From the NCBI GenBank assembly GCA_963576565.1, contig OY755038.1, positions 139,138,989 through 139,202,988 on the forward strand: a DNA stretch of 64,000 bases, given 5' to 3'. Under the pieces are notes generated by a model that saw only the letters and a program-made list of their open reading frames with translations, had not been told where the DNA came from and did no database searches. This DNA is from Aspidapion aeneum. Taxonomy: Eukaryota > Arthropoda > Insecta > Coleoptera > Brentidae. Below, in pieces: positions 23,053 through 33,990 of the stretch (its first letter is position 1; every line of letters starts with the position of its first letter). A program made the position numbers and the translations under genes.

Positions 23053-26000
23053 TTAGATAAAAAGGCAGATATATGCTTTTTGTGTTTTTACACCTCTGTG
23101 TTTACTGAGAGTGATAGGTATAGCACCACTAAAATCTACTCCACTAAAAGTAAAAGGCTTTTGTGGAATCAAGCGGTAGGACGGAATTTGTCCCATGATT
23201 TGCTCATAAGAATGCGGTTTGACGCGAAAGCAACGAACACATTTGGATAAAACCGTTTTAATTAAGCGTTTGGCAGATAAAATCCAAAAAATTTGACTAA
23301 TGAGATATTGGACTGTTTGCACTCCGACATGCAAATATTTTTTGTGCATATATTCAATAAAAATATAAGAAAGTCTACTTTCCTTGGGTAAAAGAAGAGG
23401 ATGTTTTTGTCCGTAAGAAATAGTCATGGCTTGTTGAATGCGTCCTCCAACTCTTATAAGACCATCCTGGTCTAGAAAGGGATTCAATTTTTGTATGGGT
23501 TTTATGCATTTTTTCTGGTTTTGAAGGTTAAGAATTACTTCAGAAAAGTATTTTTGTTGTTCGTGCTTAGCCAAACATTTTAAAGCGTTAAAGAGATCGA
23601 TATAATCTATATTTGTCTTTTTTCTGACGTCTGCGGATAGTCTACAATTATTTATGAATCGTAAACTGCGGGCTAAAAGTAGTTGAATAGCGTAAAAATC
23701 GGATTTATTATTTAAAAGCGAATCTAAAAAATTTTCCGTTATTCGATCACAAGAAATCAGAGCAACATTTTTTCGTTCCTCAGTCTCTAAACTGTCATTT
23801 ATTTTGACTTGCGGGGTTTTTGTTGGCCATTTATCGCAAGATTCTTGTAAAAAACTAGGGGCGGCCCACCATAGGGGATGATTTAAAAGCTCACTCGGCG
23901 AGCAGCCGCGGCTGGCTACATCGGCACTATTGAGAAAGGTGGGGGTATATAACCAACATTCTGGATTAATATTATCTTGGATAAGACTAACACGATTTGC
24001 GACAAAAGTTTTCCATTTACTTGGATGGGATTTTATCCAGTGTAAAACAACCATTGCGTCCGAAAAAGCGTAAATATTATTTATTGTGAACCTTTTTATG
24101 AATATATCATATGTGTATTTTAAGACCTCAGATAAAAGAGTAGCGGCTAGAAGTTCTATTCTCGGAATACTAACAAATTTTTTAAGTGGAGCGATGCGAC
24201 TTTTCGCAAGAACAAAATATATGTGATATTTAGCGTTTCGTAAGACACGTAAGTATATTACGCATGCGTACCCTCGTTCACTCGCATCACAAAAACCACA
24301 GAGATCGATGGATTCGGCGTTGGTGATGTCAATGTGGCGGGGTAAACTAAATTTTTCTAAAACTTGAAATTCAGATTGATAGAGTGTCCACTGACGAACT
24401 ATTTCTAAAGTAGGCGTGGCGTCCCAGGAAATACCAAGTAACCAAATTTGTTGAATCAAATATTTTAAAGTGAATGTTACTGGGGTAAGATACCCATGGG
24501 GGTCATAGCAGCGTGCTAAAAAAGACAGAAGCGTCCTTTTAGTACAGCTTTGCTGATTAGGTAATATGTTAAATCGAAACTCGTCGTAGGAAGGATGCCA
24601 GCACAGGCCTAAGACCTTAGTGACGTCATCCGAATCGAGAGATAAAACTGCGGGGTTGACTAAGGAGGGATCTAAATGAGAGATCACTTCTGAGCGATTG
24701 CTAGACCATTTGTGTAATTTCAAGCCAGCGTTTCCTAATAACTCCGTAAGCTCATGCTGCAAATTTAACGCCTCTTGAACCGTTTTACATGAAGTAGTGA
24801 CGTCATCAATATAGGTATCGTTAAGTATAACTTGAGCAGCGTGAGGGTAGTTATCATATTCGGACTCAGCTAAGTGCTGAAGGGTGCGTAAAGCGAGATA
24901 TGGTGAACAGTTCACTCCGTAAGTGACAGTTCGTAGTTTAAAAACGGAAACTTTTTCATTAGGGTTAAACCGCCAAAATATTTTTTGGTATTTTTGATGA
25001 TCAGGGTTGATATTTATACCACGATACATTTTTTGAATATCGCAGGTGAGCGTCACAGGGTTAAGGCGAAAATGTAATAATATTTGAATAATATCTTTTT
25101 GTAGTTTTGGACCCGATAATAATACTTGATTAAGCGAAATATGCGTAAAAGGGTCAGTAATACTCGCATTAAAAACTACCCTTGTCTTAGTAGTGATAGC
25201 TTCATTTTTAACAACAGCGAAATGTGGAATAAAATAGCTGTCTGAATCGTCTTCTTTTTCTGAGTCATAGTCCATATGACCCAATTCCAAATATTCATTC
25301 ATAAATTTAGAATATTCACAATACAAGTTTTTATCTCGAAGCAGTTTTTTTTCTAAAGATAAGAAACGATTTAGCGCGACTTGTTTTATGGCGGGAAACT
25401 GTGGTGGATTTTCAGATGTGCGAAAGGGAAGGGAGACAGTATACCGGCCGTCTTGATTACGCGACACGCTCTGTTTAAAATAATTTTCACAAATTTCATC
25501 CTCTGGTTTCAAATGAGTTTTTTGGGGGACGCAGTCGGTTTCCCAAAATTTTGAAATTAATTGCGAAAGCGAGTCATTTTCATTTTGACAAAAAAGAGCA
25601 TTAATTGGCGGGGTAGAAATTAAGGGTTGATTTATTTGTCCCATCAAAATATAGCCGAAAATAGTTCCCATAGCAAAGGGATGATTTGGATCATCGCTAG
25701 CGATTTTTTCACCCTGTATAATTAGTGGAAATAGATCCATACCAATTAGTAATTTTACAGGCGAAGGGTTGTAAAAAGTGGGATCTGCTAAGGGTAAATT
25801 TTTTATAAAATGCCAATTTTCTGTATTTATTTTTACTGACGGTAAATCAGTACAAACTTTTTGCAAAATAATTGCTTGCGTAGACACAAAAATATCTGGT
25901 TTTTGAAAATTACAAATTTTAATAAAAATCGATCCTAGATCAGAAGTAAGAGAGTTGCCTCCAACCCCCTGTATATTTGAACATAAGGGTTGTCTTGGAA

Positions 26001-27675
26001 GGCCCAATTGTTGCGCTAATTTTTGAGAACAAAAAGTGTTTTGCGAACCGCTGTCTAACACGGCTCTAACTGTTTGAAAGTTACCGCGGACGTCTTGAAT
26101 TTTTACTAGGATAGTTGACAATAAAACTTGCGATTGCGCAGAAATAAAACCACAATGCGTGGGGTTAGAACCTGAAGGAGTTGCGATTGGTACTTGTGAA
26201 TTAGAAGACGTCGAAGTAAAATTTTGATTATTTTGAGAAGAGGCACTTTGAGGGAACTTATTTTGAGTAGAGTAATTTTGAAGCGGACAACCAGTAGCCG
26301 GGGATCTAAAACTTTGCTGGCTGGTCAAGTAACCACGTGGTGCACTACTTGGAGATGCGTTGGGAGAAATATTAGAGAGATTTTGTGAGAAATTCACGTT
26401 AGCATCAAAATGTGATCTATTTTGATTTTGGGAACTAGAGTAATTAAAATTTCGCTCAAAATGAATTAATGAGTGATGTCTTTGATTACCAGGGCAATAG
26501 CGACATGAGCGTAGACTTTGACAAGAATTTGTTAAATGTATTGAGCTTAAACAATTTAAACATAGTTTTTTATTTTTAGCGTAAGCATAGCGTTCGTAGG
26601 CAGATTTACCTTTAAATGCGTGACATAAATATATTGAATGTGTGTTAGAATCACAAAAAGCGCATCTATCTTTAGAATGAGTATTTTCCGTACCAAGTAG
26701 CGTTTTTGTATAATAAGGCGAGGCGTTATTTTTATAAAACTGTTTATTATTTTTAAATCTATTTTTAGATTGTAGCGAATAAAGCGAATTACATTGAGTT
26801 TCAAGGAAATTATAAATTTCTTGATATTTGGGCATTTCATTAGACCTAGAATTAGCTAGTTCAAAGCGCGAAAGTAGTACCTCAGGCAATTTATCTAGTA
26901 AAATGTTGGCGAGCGGAAAACACCATTGATCAGTGTCGTAATTTAGAGTTTTTAAAGCCTCAATGTTTTCTGAAAAAACATCAAGCAGCGTGCGCAGCGT
27001 TTCTGGATTGTCGTCTTTGAGAGCGGGAAAATTATACACGGAGTGCCAATAAGTTTGAGCCGATAAGCGGGGGTTATGATAGCGTTTTAGAAGCGTATTG
27101 TAAGCGATTATATAATTAGCGTCGGTTATTTGTAAGTGTTTAACTACGTTTAAAGGCGGTCCTTTTAGGTAGGACAGTAACAAATTAAATTTAGCGTTTG
27201 TAGGAATACTAGGATTATTGTGTACAGAACTATTGTACATATCTAGAAAGGTTGGAAACTTAGTGATGTCGCCATGAAATTCGACAATGCGCAGTCTTGG
27301 CATTAAAGACGCCATAAAGCGGTCTGGATCAGAAGAATTTGAAATTTGCGTTAAGTTTTGAGGTTGAGGAGCTTCAATTTTCACCTCAAATAGTTGTTTT
27401 TGAATTCTTTTAATATCATAGAAGCTGTCGTCAAACTCAGTAAGGCGTTCATTTTCTTCTTCCAGTCTCTCCGGACTTGCCGAATAAGCCTCTATTATTT
27501 GATTTTGATAAATAAAAAATGTTTCTTTCATTTCATCAAGGTCGATAAGTCGAACCTGTAAACACGGTTTTTTTGTATCATCCGTTAGGCAAGCATTAGC
27601 TAAGTTATGAAGAGTATTAATGCGATTATGTTGCACATTACGGAGTGCTTCTAACTTCTTAAGTTGCGTACTCAT
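23053..27675 (-). CDS. BEL/Pao Gag-Pol polyprotein (Gag, protease, RT, RNase H, integrase N-terminal part)
   Basis: A 1540-codon frame. Gag occupies about residues 1-330, then zinc knuckles (CAFCDSNTHSIYLC near 335-350 and CLNCLSSIHLTNSC). The aspartic protease has AVLDSGSQNTF near 538. The RT carries NASITDPFTHISLNQ and TYIDDVTT (catalytic YIDD near 958). RNase H has LCGFCDASERGYA and PRIELLAA. The integrase zinc site (H..H..C..C) is around 1440 (YMHKKYLHVG, LSKCVRCF), and the first catalytic Asp is in FSGVDFSGA. The protein assembles particles, copies the RNA genome and inserts the DNA. The frame ends early at KAYICLFI because of an indel, so this copy lacks a complete integrase. The start is MSTQLKKLEAL, about 375 bp inside the right LTR. 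Confidence 0.95.
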   Translation of the reverse strand: MSTQLKKLEALRNVQHNRINTLHNLANACLTDDTKKPCLQVRLIDLDEMKETFFIYQNQIIEAYSASPERLEEENERLTEFDDSFYDIKRIQKQLFEVKIEAPQPQNLTQISNSSDPDRFMASLMPRLRIVEFHGDITKFPTFLDMYNSSVHNNPSIPTNAKFNLLLSYLKGPPLNVVKHLQITDANYIIAYNTLLKRYHNPRLSAQTYWHSVYNFPALKDDNPETLRTLLDVFSENIEALKTLNYDTDQWCFPLANILLDKLPEVLLSRFELANSRSNEMPKYQEIYNFLETQCNSLYSLQSKNRFKNNKQFYKNNASPYYTKTLLGTENTHSKDRCAFCDSNTHSIYLCHAFKGKSAYERYAYAKNKKLCLNCLSSIHLTNSCQSLRSCRYCPGNQRHHSLIHFERNFNYSSSQNQNRSHFDANVNFSQNLSNISPNASPSSAPRGYLTSQQSFRSPATGCPLQNYSTQNKFPQSASSQNNQNFTSTSSNSQVPIATPSGSNPTHCGFISAQSQVLLSTILVKIQDVRGNFQTVRAVLDSGSQNTFCSQKLAQQLGLPRQPLCSNIQGVGGNSLTSDLGSIFIKICNFQKPDIFVSTQAIILQKVCTDLPSVKINTENWHFIKNLPLADPTFYNPSPVKLLIGMDLFPLIIQGEKIASDDPNHPFAMGTIFGYILMGQINQPLISTPPINALFCQNENDSLSQLISKFWETDCVPQKTHLKPEDEICENYFKQSVSRNQDGRYTVSLPFRTSENPPQFPAIKQVALNRFLSLEKKLLRDKNLYCEYSKFMNEYLELGHMDYDSEKEDDSDSYFIPHFAVVKNEAITTKTRVVFNASITDPFTHISLNQVLLSGPKLQKDIIQILLHFRLNPVTLTCDIQKMYRGININPDHQKYQKIFWRFNPNEKVSVFKLRTVTYGVNCSPYLALRTLQHLAESEYDNYPHAAQVILNDTYIDDVTTSCKTVQEALNLQHELTELLGNAGLKLHKWSSNRSEVISHLDPSLVNPAVLSLDSDDVTKVLGLCWHPSYDEFRFNILPNQQSCTKRTLLSFLARCYDPHGYLTPVTFTLKYLIQQIWLLGISWDATPTLEIVRQWTLYQSEFQVLEKFSLPRHIDITNAESIDLCGFCDASERGYACVIYLRVLRNAKYHIYFVLAKSRIAPLKKFVSIPRIELLAATLLSEVLKYTYDIFIKRFTINNIYAFSDAMVVLHWIKSHPSKWKTFVANRVSLIQDNINPECWLYTPTFLNSADVASRGCSPSELLNHPLWWAAPSFLQESCDKWPTKTPQVKINDSLETEERKNVALISCDRITENFLDSLLNNKSDFYAIQLLLARSLRFINNCRLSADVRKKTNIDYIDLFNALKCLAKHEQQKYFSEVILNLQNQKKCIKPIQKLNPFLDQDGLIRVGGRIQQAMTISYGQKHPLLLPKESRLSYIFIEYMHKKYLHVGVQTVQYLISQIFWILSAKRLIKTVLSKCVRCFRVKPHSYEQIMGQIPSYRLIPQKPFTFSGVDFSGAIPITLSKHRGVKTQKAYICLFI

Positions 27676-28030
27676 TGTAATGTTTTTAAAAAACTCCGTT
27701 AAAACAGGTGAACGATTAGTTTCCGAAATTTTTAATATTTAAAAATTAAAAGCGTTTAAAAGAAAAGAAAATAGGCGATAAAAAATGTAAACAAGTCTCA
27801 TTTACCTCTCTAATATCGTGGTGTTGGAAACTTTTCCTACGTGCAGTCGACGCCAAGCCAAAAAGAGGTAGGAAATGCGCGAAAACAATGCGCGTTCGGT
27901 ACTTTTTTACTTGTTATTTTTACTGTTAGCACAGCAAAAAGTTCAAGGTCATGCGTATTTATTAAAAATTTTATTTTTAACAAAATGCGATATGCGATTT
28001 AGACTTTAATTTTTCCCGGGGTCCTGTTAT

Positions 28031-28049
28031 CAGGCTCGAACCTGGACCA
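28031..28049 (-). other. Candidate BEL primer-binding site
   Basis: On the minus strand TGGTCCAGGTTCGAGCCTG starts two bases after the 5' LTR. TGG pairs with a tRNA CCA end, and GGTTCGAGCC looks like a tRNA T-arm. The tRNA was not identified, because the T-arm lies unusually close to the CCA. Confidence 0.5.
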
Positions 28050-28051
28050 AA

Positions 28052-28712
28052 TGGTGAGGTCAGGCCTTCTGTAGAAAATAAAATATACCGAAGGACCACT
28101 CGAGATAGCTCGAGAAAAACGTGTGGGAGTTAAGAGGGACTGTATCTTTCCACAGGGCTCCGACAGGGAAAAAAGAGCCTAAAAACTTAAATACTAAAAA
28201 TAGCGTAGCAATGAAAAATTATCAAGAAACGACTTACCATTAGATGTCTTTCGTAGCTACTTGGCTGGCCAGCCCGATTATACGCGAAGTACCAGACTCT
28301 CCATTGTTCTATAGTTCAAAATGTTCCAAACACTAATATCTAATAAACTAAAGCGTAAAATTAATAGTTTCCACAATTTTAATATAAAATAATAGCGGTG
28401 CGGTGACTTTAGTTGCACGTGGCGCGTGGTTGAGTTGTTCGCTCAGACAATCGGCGTTTTCGTCTGCCAGGCCGAATTTAGCCGCTTATCTCAAATCCTT
28501 CATTGCTGGAAGAAGCGCGCGAAGTTTAAATTTAAAATATGGAAAGATATAGCGTAAAGTAAATCAAAATAATATTCTAGAAACGCTTGTAAGCGTAGAA
28601 AATGTAACCCAAAAATATTTAAAAACTAAGAGAGATAGCTTCTCGAATTTTAAGTGAAAATTAGAGAATATAATTATTTACAAAAATAAAAACAAGTTGG
28701 GAAACTTGTTCA
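28052..28712 (-). repeat. BEL 5' LTR
   Basis: 661 bp copy of the left LTR. As the upstream LTR it should carry the promoter for the minus-strand Gag-Pol transcript. I did not locate a convincing TATA box. Confidence 0.95.
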
Positions 28713-29095
28713 CATACAGACAGACAGACAGACAGACAGCAAAACAAAAAAGTTTCAAAATCATCTGAAACACAAAGATATATAAAAAATTTTGAAATCG
28801 GAGCAACTTTTTTTTTCTCGAAAAAATTAGGATCACCATAGCTCACACTACTTATAGTAGTAGTGTGAGCTAATAGTTAAGACATGTTCGCAAGACGAGA
28901 ATAAACGAGCATCTTTAAAGGGTACATTTTAATTTCGTCCGCCATCTTGGATTTTGAGATGGCGGACAAAAAAATATATTTAGTCAAAACTCTGATTAAT
29001 TCTCTGTCAAGTTCAGTTTGTGCCATTAAAATCGATTGTATAGTTCAAAAATTCTAATGAAAAAAAAATTGTCCGGTTTTTTTTGGCCCACCCGG

Positions 29096-29418
29096 TATAT
29101 TATTATTTTTTTAATTTAGGAGAAATCCTACGACTTTGCCCATTTAAACTTTATTGTGTGGGAATATTCATGAACTATCAAATAAAATTCACCTGTACAG
29201 TGTGATTTTTTATAACCAGGTTTTCAACCACTACTGTCAAATTTAAACTTTGTACTGTTCAAGCTATGTCAATTTCATTTATTTTTTAAAAGGGATCACC
29301 CTATTTTTTATTTAAATGTCCATTGAAATCTGCTCTTAAATAACTATTTAGTTTTAGTTTTGTTTAATAAGTTTTTGAGGTATTTAGTTGTGAAATTTTT
29401 TAATTATAATATTTATTT
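29096..29418. other. Unassigned spacer
   Basis: AT-rich sequence between two DNA transposons; no gene or repeat recognised. Confidence 0.4.
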
Positions 29419-29426
29419 GCTGCACT

Positions 29427-32400
29427 CACGGAACTGTAACATAAACTGGAATGCTAATGACGTAGAAAGAAATTGACCGCTACATGTACTTGACAGTTGG
29501 GATGTTAAATGGGTTGGTATTGCGAAACTTTTCCCAAATCGGCACCAACCTTTGGAAATTCCCCAAAAACTTTGAGGCTAAAAATTAAAAAAAGCTATGA
29601 AGGAAACATGGGACTGTTTAAAAATTATGTAAGATAGTCAGAGTGAGGTTGGTAAATCATTCATACAAAAATGTACCCTTAACTGAATAACAAAAGGCAA
29701 ACCTGGGAGGTGTTAGAGACTTTTTGCAATAATGCCAGGCACTAATTGTGCTAGGCACTATATTGAGGGTTTCGCATTATAAGAACAGCTGTCTTCTTTC
29801 CAAATTAGGCCATTCTGTATTATAAGAGCCGGAATTAATAGTGACGCCACTATTAATGGAAAATAAACGACTGGATTTCTAAATTCGACTTTGGTATGTC
29901 AATTTTGAAAGATTAACTGTCAGTTTTTAATGCGAAACTATCAATATAGTGCCCGGCACAATTTATGCCTGGCTTTATTGCAATAGGTCACTGTTATCGT
30001 GTTGGCTATTTCTTAGCACTTTTGAAGCTAACTTTAGTAACTAGTATCCAGTGTTAATTTTTCGGTTGAATTAACACACTTTGATTGGTTCACTTTTTTT
30101 ATAGGGACTGTGTACTGATTGTGAGATAGTTTTTAGGAGTAACATTCACAATATTAAATTATATTTTATGGAATATCAAAATCTCGAACTCTTTATAATG
30201 AAAATTAAAATTTAATGTTATGTAACAGGGGCCTGTGTGTGACAGTGGTATTGTCACCTCAAGTGGCCAAGGCTTAAATGTTGTAAGCTACCAACTTAGG
30301 CTACAACTTATATAAATTATAAAAAGATTAAATGTTACTATATGTTATTAAATTTACACGATCTCGAAAGGGAATTTGGCGGTTCTTGGAGGAAAAGTAT
30401 GCTATAAACGTTTTTCTCAAATGTATAACTAATAGGATAATCATACATACCTTTTCAATTTTCTTCTTGCAGCTTCACACTTATATTTACTAGTTGAATA
30501 TCGACTTTTTAGTACTATTAAACTTTTGTATTCAAATATTTACACTTCTTAAACTTTTAGGCTTTATAAACCTTTTATAAATTTGTTGTAAATATATATA
30601 TTTATCAACATCTTAAACGTTGATTGAATGGGTGAAACTATTCAATCAACTGTTTAATTTACTTAATATTACTGTTTAGGTTTGGGATATGTTATTAATT
30701 AAAAGTGCCGATTTTAGGGCAACGAATGGTTTGTATTTTGTTGATAAAAAACCATAAAACAGTTAAACACATTATTTCAAAACACTGGAAACAGTAATAA
30801 TTAATGACTTTACAATCAATAAACTCTAAAAGAAAAGACCAAAATAATTATGAATATTAAAGTTAACAGTTTTATACAATGTTAAAATAATTGATAAATT
30901 TCCCCAGTTGAAATAAAACCCCCCTTAAGAAGTGTGAATGAAAGTGTACCAGGCAAAGGCAAACTAAAGAGTAAAGTCAAATCCGACTTTCGAAAGTTTC
31001 AGTACTCCGCTCTCTAGACACTCTTAACTTGCCGCTAGCTGATTGGTCTAAATCTAAGCTTTATTTAACGGTTTACCCCCACAGACATTCTTGGTTGCCG
31101 TGGTCTGAAACTTAAGCTCTCTCGGCGAGAGGCGAGAAAGACAAAGAGACAAAATACCACCGCAATTCAAAGATGTGTGGACTGAGAAAATCGATAAAGT
31201 TAGAATCATACAGTGTGTTTCTTAAAATTCGAAAATAGTTTAGCTAATTTGTTTCCAGTTACAAAATATGAACTTTTTTGATGTTAGTGGCTCAAAGGAC
31301 ATATTAGCCGAATACAACTTTTATTAAAATACAGCGAACCTGAAAACATGCCTAAAAACAAGTCGCCGGAGTTGCCATAAATTTTACTTAATCTTAACCT
31401 AGTCTTGCATATAATTAATGCTTGTTGATGTCAAAACAATATTTAATTAAAAATCTTTAAAAACTTATAAATGGCAAAAAACTTATAAATGGCATTTATG
31501 CTCAAATCCCGTTTTGTTACAGTTATTAAAATGACGAATATCTAAAATATGGATAAATAAAATGTCAGAAATCAAAATCTTGAACAATAAAAATATTAAA
31601 AATGTTATTATTGAAAATTAAATATTTCGAATAATTAAAATATTTAAAATCAAAATATTGAAAATCGAAATGTAGAAACTACCACAACTACCCAACCAAC
31701 CTAAATAAATAACATGACCAACCAACCTAGCCAGAAAATTTAACCAAATCAACCAACCCTACCAATCAACCTAACCAATGCACCTAACCTAACCAATTTT
31801 GAATATTTCAGTTTTGATTTTGCGATATTTTATAGTTTCGAGATTTTGATTAAATGAGATTTTTATTATTTAAGATTTTTATTTTCGATAAAATGTATTT
31901 TAATAGTTTATATGTTACCATCGAACATATTCAATTATATGTTTGGTGATGTTACCCAGTTTTGAGAAATGTGTACACTGAAGAGTATAATACTTACTGA
32001 CCATTCTCAAATGATATACTACTTAGGGGAGATGGGGGTGTACCCTTGTATTACACTTTTTTCTAATATTTTTTTTTACCCCATAAATACCCCCCACGCC
32101 TTCAGATTATACCAAAATCTTTTTTAACAACAAATTTGGATTCAGCGAACCCAAAAACCCTATAAATAATCTATCGCATGTGTATGCTTTCCTTTTGTTT
32201 TTTGTTCACGGTCGCCATTTTGAATATTTCAAAATGGTGGCTGATGCACAAAAGTCCTTAGTAAATTTTATAATAGGGTTAAGCAAAGCTGGCAAAATCT
32301 GCAAAAAGACTTGATTAAAGTTTGTTAGTTAAGTCTTCTCATAAACATAAACAGTTCTATCCTAATATAATAATTCCCCCCCCCCCCCCCGCTTCTTTAA

Positions 32401-33487
32401 ATTACCACAATTTTTTTTAAACTGCAGATTTGGATTTAGCGGACTTTCTTCTTTATATTAAACCTGATAACTATCACTATATATACGTATATCCCAGTAG
32501 CAGGCCAAGAGTGAAGGCTAGGGGGCCATGCCCCCCTTTTTCCAAAGAATTACAAATAATATAGGCAGATTCTGGTGTATTACACACCGGAAAGAAATTT
32601 GATTTTTTCTAACCACATGTTTTAAACATCTAAACTGCCCTAATTTTTGAAAGTCTGGGACCAGTCCTGTATATCCCCTGATAAATATACTGACTGACAG
32701 AGAGAGATTTAATAAAATGAAATTAAAAAACACAAACTTATGTAAACTAATGCCTGATTTACATTGCAACTTATTACTGATTTACCCAGCAACATAAAGC
32801 ACATTTGGTGCTTAGTGCATCTTACCATACTAAGCAGGAAGCAAAAAGACGATCATTATGCTAGAATTAGGTTTGTCCATTGTGCAATATGTTGGGTACA
32901 ATGTACTAAGCACAACAGGGATTCTGCATAAACCCAGCTTCAAAAATAACGCAACTTACCGGTGAAAGGAAAACAACGGCAAATCGTTGCGACTGTAGCA
33001 GACCACAACAAAACAGTTAATCATATATAAAAGGCACTTGTATTTGCTATAAAAAAAAATAACGCACTATTTAACAAATTAAACAAACTCGACCCGGTAG
33101 AACTTCGCAAAAATAATCTGGGAATTTTTGTGTTTGTTATCATTTCTGTCAATCTGTGTGCGGCTAGTAAAAAACCAAGTAAGAAATTTTACTTATTTCC
33201 ATGCTGATTTTAAACCAATCTCAAAAGTTTAGAACTTACATTTTTTACAGAAAATAGTAAATATTACAAAATGTTATACTATGGGAAACATAAAAGTAAT
33301 AAATTATATGGAAAACATATAATTTGCGGGTTATACAGGCAATACTTAAAATTTTAAAAAAAGTTAAGTTGATTTGATTGACGTGACTACGTTCTTTTAA
33401 CATCCAAACTGTCACCTACATCTAGCGGTCATATTTCTAAGATTTTCTGGGGCCAATTAGCATTCCAGTTTATGTTACAGTTCCGTG
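29427..33487. mobile_element. 4.06-kb DNA transposon with perfect inverted ends and 8-bp duplication (P-like)
   Basis: The left end CACGGAACTGTAACATAAAC (continuing to 29458) equals the reverse complement of the right end for 32 bp. Weaker similarity continues to about 95 bp (GACCGCTA, GACAGTTTGGATGTTAA). GCTGCACT is duplicated at 29419-29426 and 33488-33495. Eight-base duplications occur in the hAT and P superfamilies. The end shares CA at its tip, TAACATAA at positions 11-18 and TGG at 21-23 with the Drosophila P-element terminus, which favours P. The interior has no transposase; it holds a MITE (29724-29984), simple repeats at 31500-31860 and a poly-C run at 32376-32390. It is therefore non-autonomous or thoroughly eroded. 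Confidence 0.8.
29724..29984. mobile_element. ~261-bp MITE nested in the P-like element
   Basis: The left arm (TTGCAATAATGCCAGGCACT..TGTGC.AGGCACTATATTGA..GTTTCGCATTA) matches the reverse complement of the right arm (29930-29984) over about 55 bp. The loop is non-coding. It is absent from any recognised element outside. Confidence 0.75.
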
Positions 33488-33689
33488 GCTGCACTATAGA
33501 AATAATAATCTATGTATGATTTTGTATGTCCCTGTAGTAGCAAAATACGTTTCAGTTTGACAGTTTGATCTTTTTTGTAAATAACATTGTGTTTATTAGG
33601 CAGTTATTGTCAATTTAAAATGCCGTTTCAGAATGTTAATAATCCGGTAAATTTTTTTCCAAAATAAAGATCCTTTACCAATGAATACC

Positions 33690-33990
33690 CAAAAACTAAC
33701 TTACCAAAACGAAAACATTTTAATGGACATTTTAAATCTTTCGACAGCTATTTTAGATACTTTCTGATGAGCTAGAGACTTGAAACTTGGTATATGTATC
33801 GAGTCTCGGTGACAATAAATTTTTGAAATTTTTTTAATAAAAAATAAAAATGTCGGATTTGCCTCAAATTCAAAAACTTGCACTGCTTAAGGTCACTCAA
33901 TATAATTTTTGGTTCCTTAAAACATTAAAATGGCGGATTTAAAATGGCGGACTTTCTAATTTATAAGTCGATATGTATCAATAACTACAG
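33690..33990 (+). repeat. Fragment of the foldback-unit family
   Basis: Sequence such as AAAATGGCGGATTTAAAATG, GGCGGACTTTCTAATTTATA and GATATGTATCAA matches the internal units of the elements at 2691-4654 and 5407-7685. The fragment lacks the GC-rich ends. Confidence 0.6.

Larger units (their letters stand above)
21577..28712 (-). mobile_element. BEL/Pao LTR retrotransposon, 7136 bp
   Basis: Both LTRs are 661 bp, starting TGGTGAGG and ending TCA on the plus strand, and both are flanked by the 5-bp duplication CATAC (21572-21576 and 28713-28717). The coding strand is minus: 5' LTR on the right, a primer-binding-site candidate beside it, one long Gag-Pol frame, and a G-rich polypurine tract (22238-22248) beside the left LTR. 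Protease, RT, RNase H and integrase follow the BEL/Pao order, with no envelope frame. The LTRs differ by about two bases, both in the last 16 bases, so insertion was recent. Confidence 0.95.
21016..28873 (-). repeat. Hairpin-ended (GTCT)n repeat, copy 2, split by the BEL element
   Basis: The left part 21016-21576 and right part 28713-28873 together form an inverted copy of 107-705. Both palindromes are present (21042-21076 and 28841-28871). Three minisatellite units (about 21085, 21200 and 21320) replace the two in copy 1. The (GACA)n tract is where the BEL element inserted, duplicating CATAC. Confidence 0.75.
19928..29095. mobile_element. DNA transposon with ~175-bp terminal inverted repeats, disrupted by nested insertions
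   Basis: The left end (CCGGGTGGGCCAAAAAAAA, 19928-20102) and the reverse complement of the right end (28918-29095) match over about 175 bp. They share GAACTATAC.ATCGATTT, AATCAGAGTTTTGA and TTTTTTTGTCCGCCAT. All of 21016-28873 is later insertion, so the element itself was only about 1.3 kb. Its remaining interior is two direct ~323-bp units and a partial inverted one, with no transposase. The CCGGGTGGGCCA-type terminus is reminiscent of Tc1/mariner-like MITEs, but the target duplication was not resolved. Confidence 0.75.

Noticed and set aside
31765..31800. CCTAACCTAACC resembling a TTAGG telomere repeat
   Set aside because: Only about two and a half units occur within a longer CCAACC/CCTAACC low-complexity stretch; not enough for an interstitial telomere call.
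32376..32390. Poly-C run of 15 bases
   Set aside because: Plain homopolymer, likely polymerase slippage or sequencing uncertainty; no structure around it.
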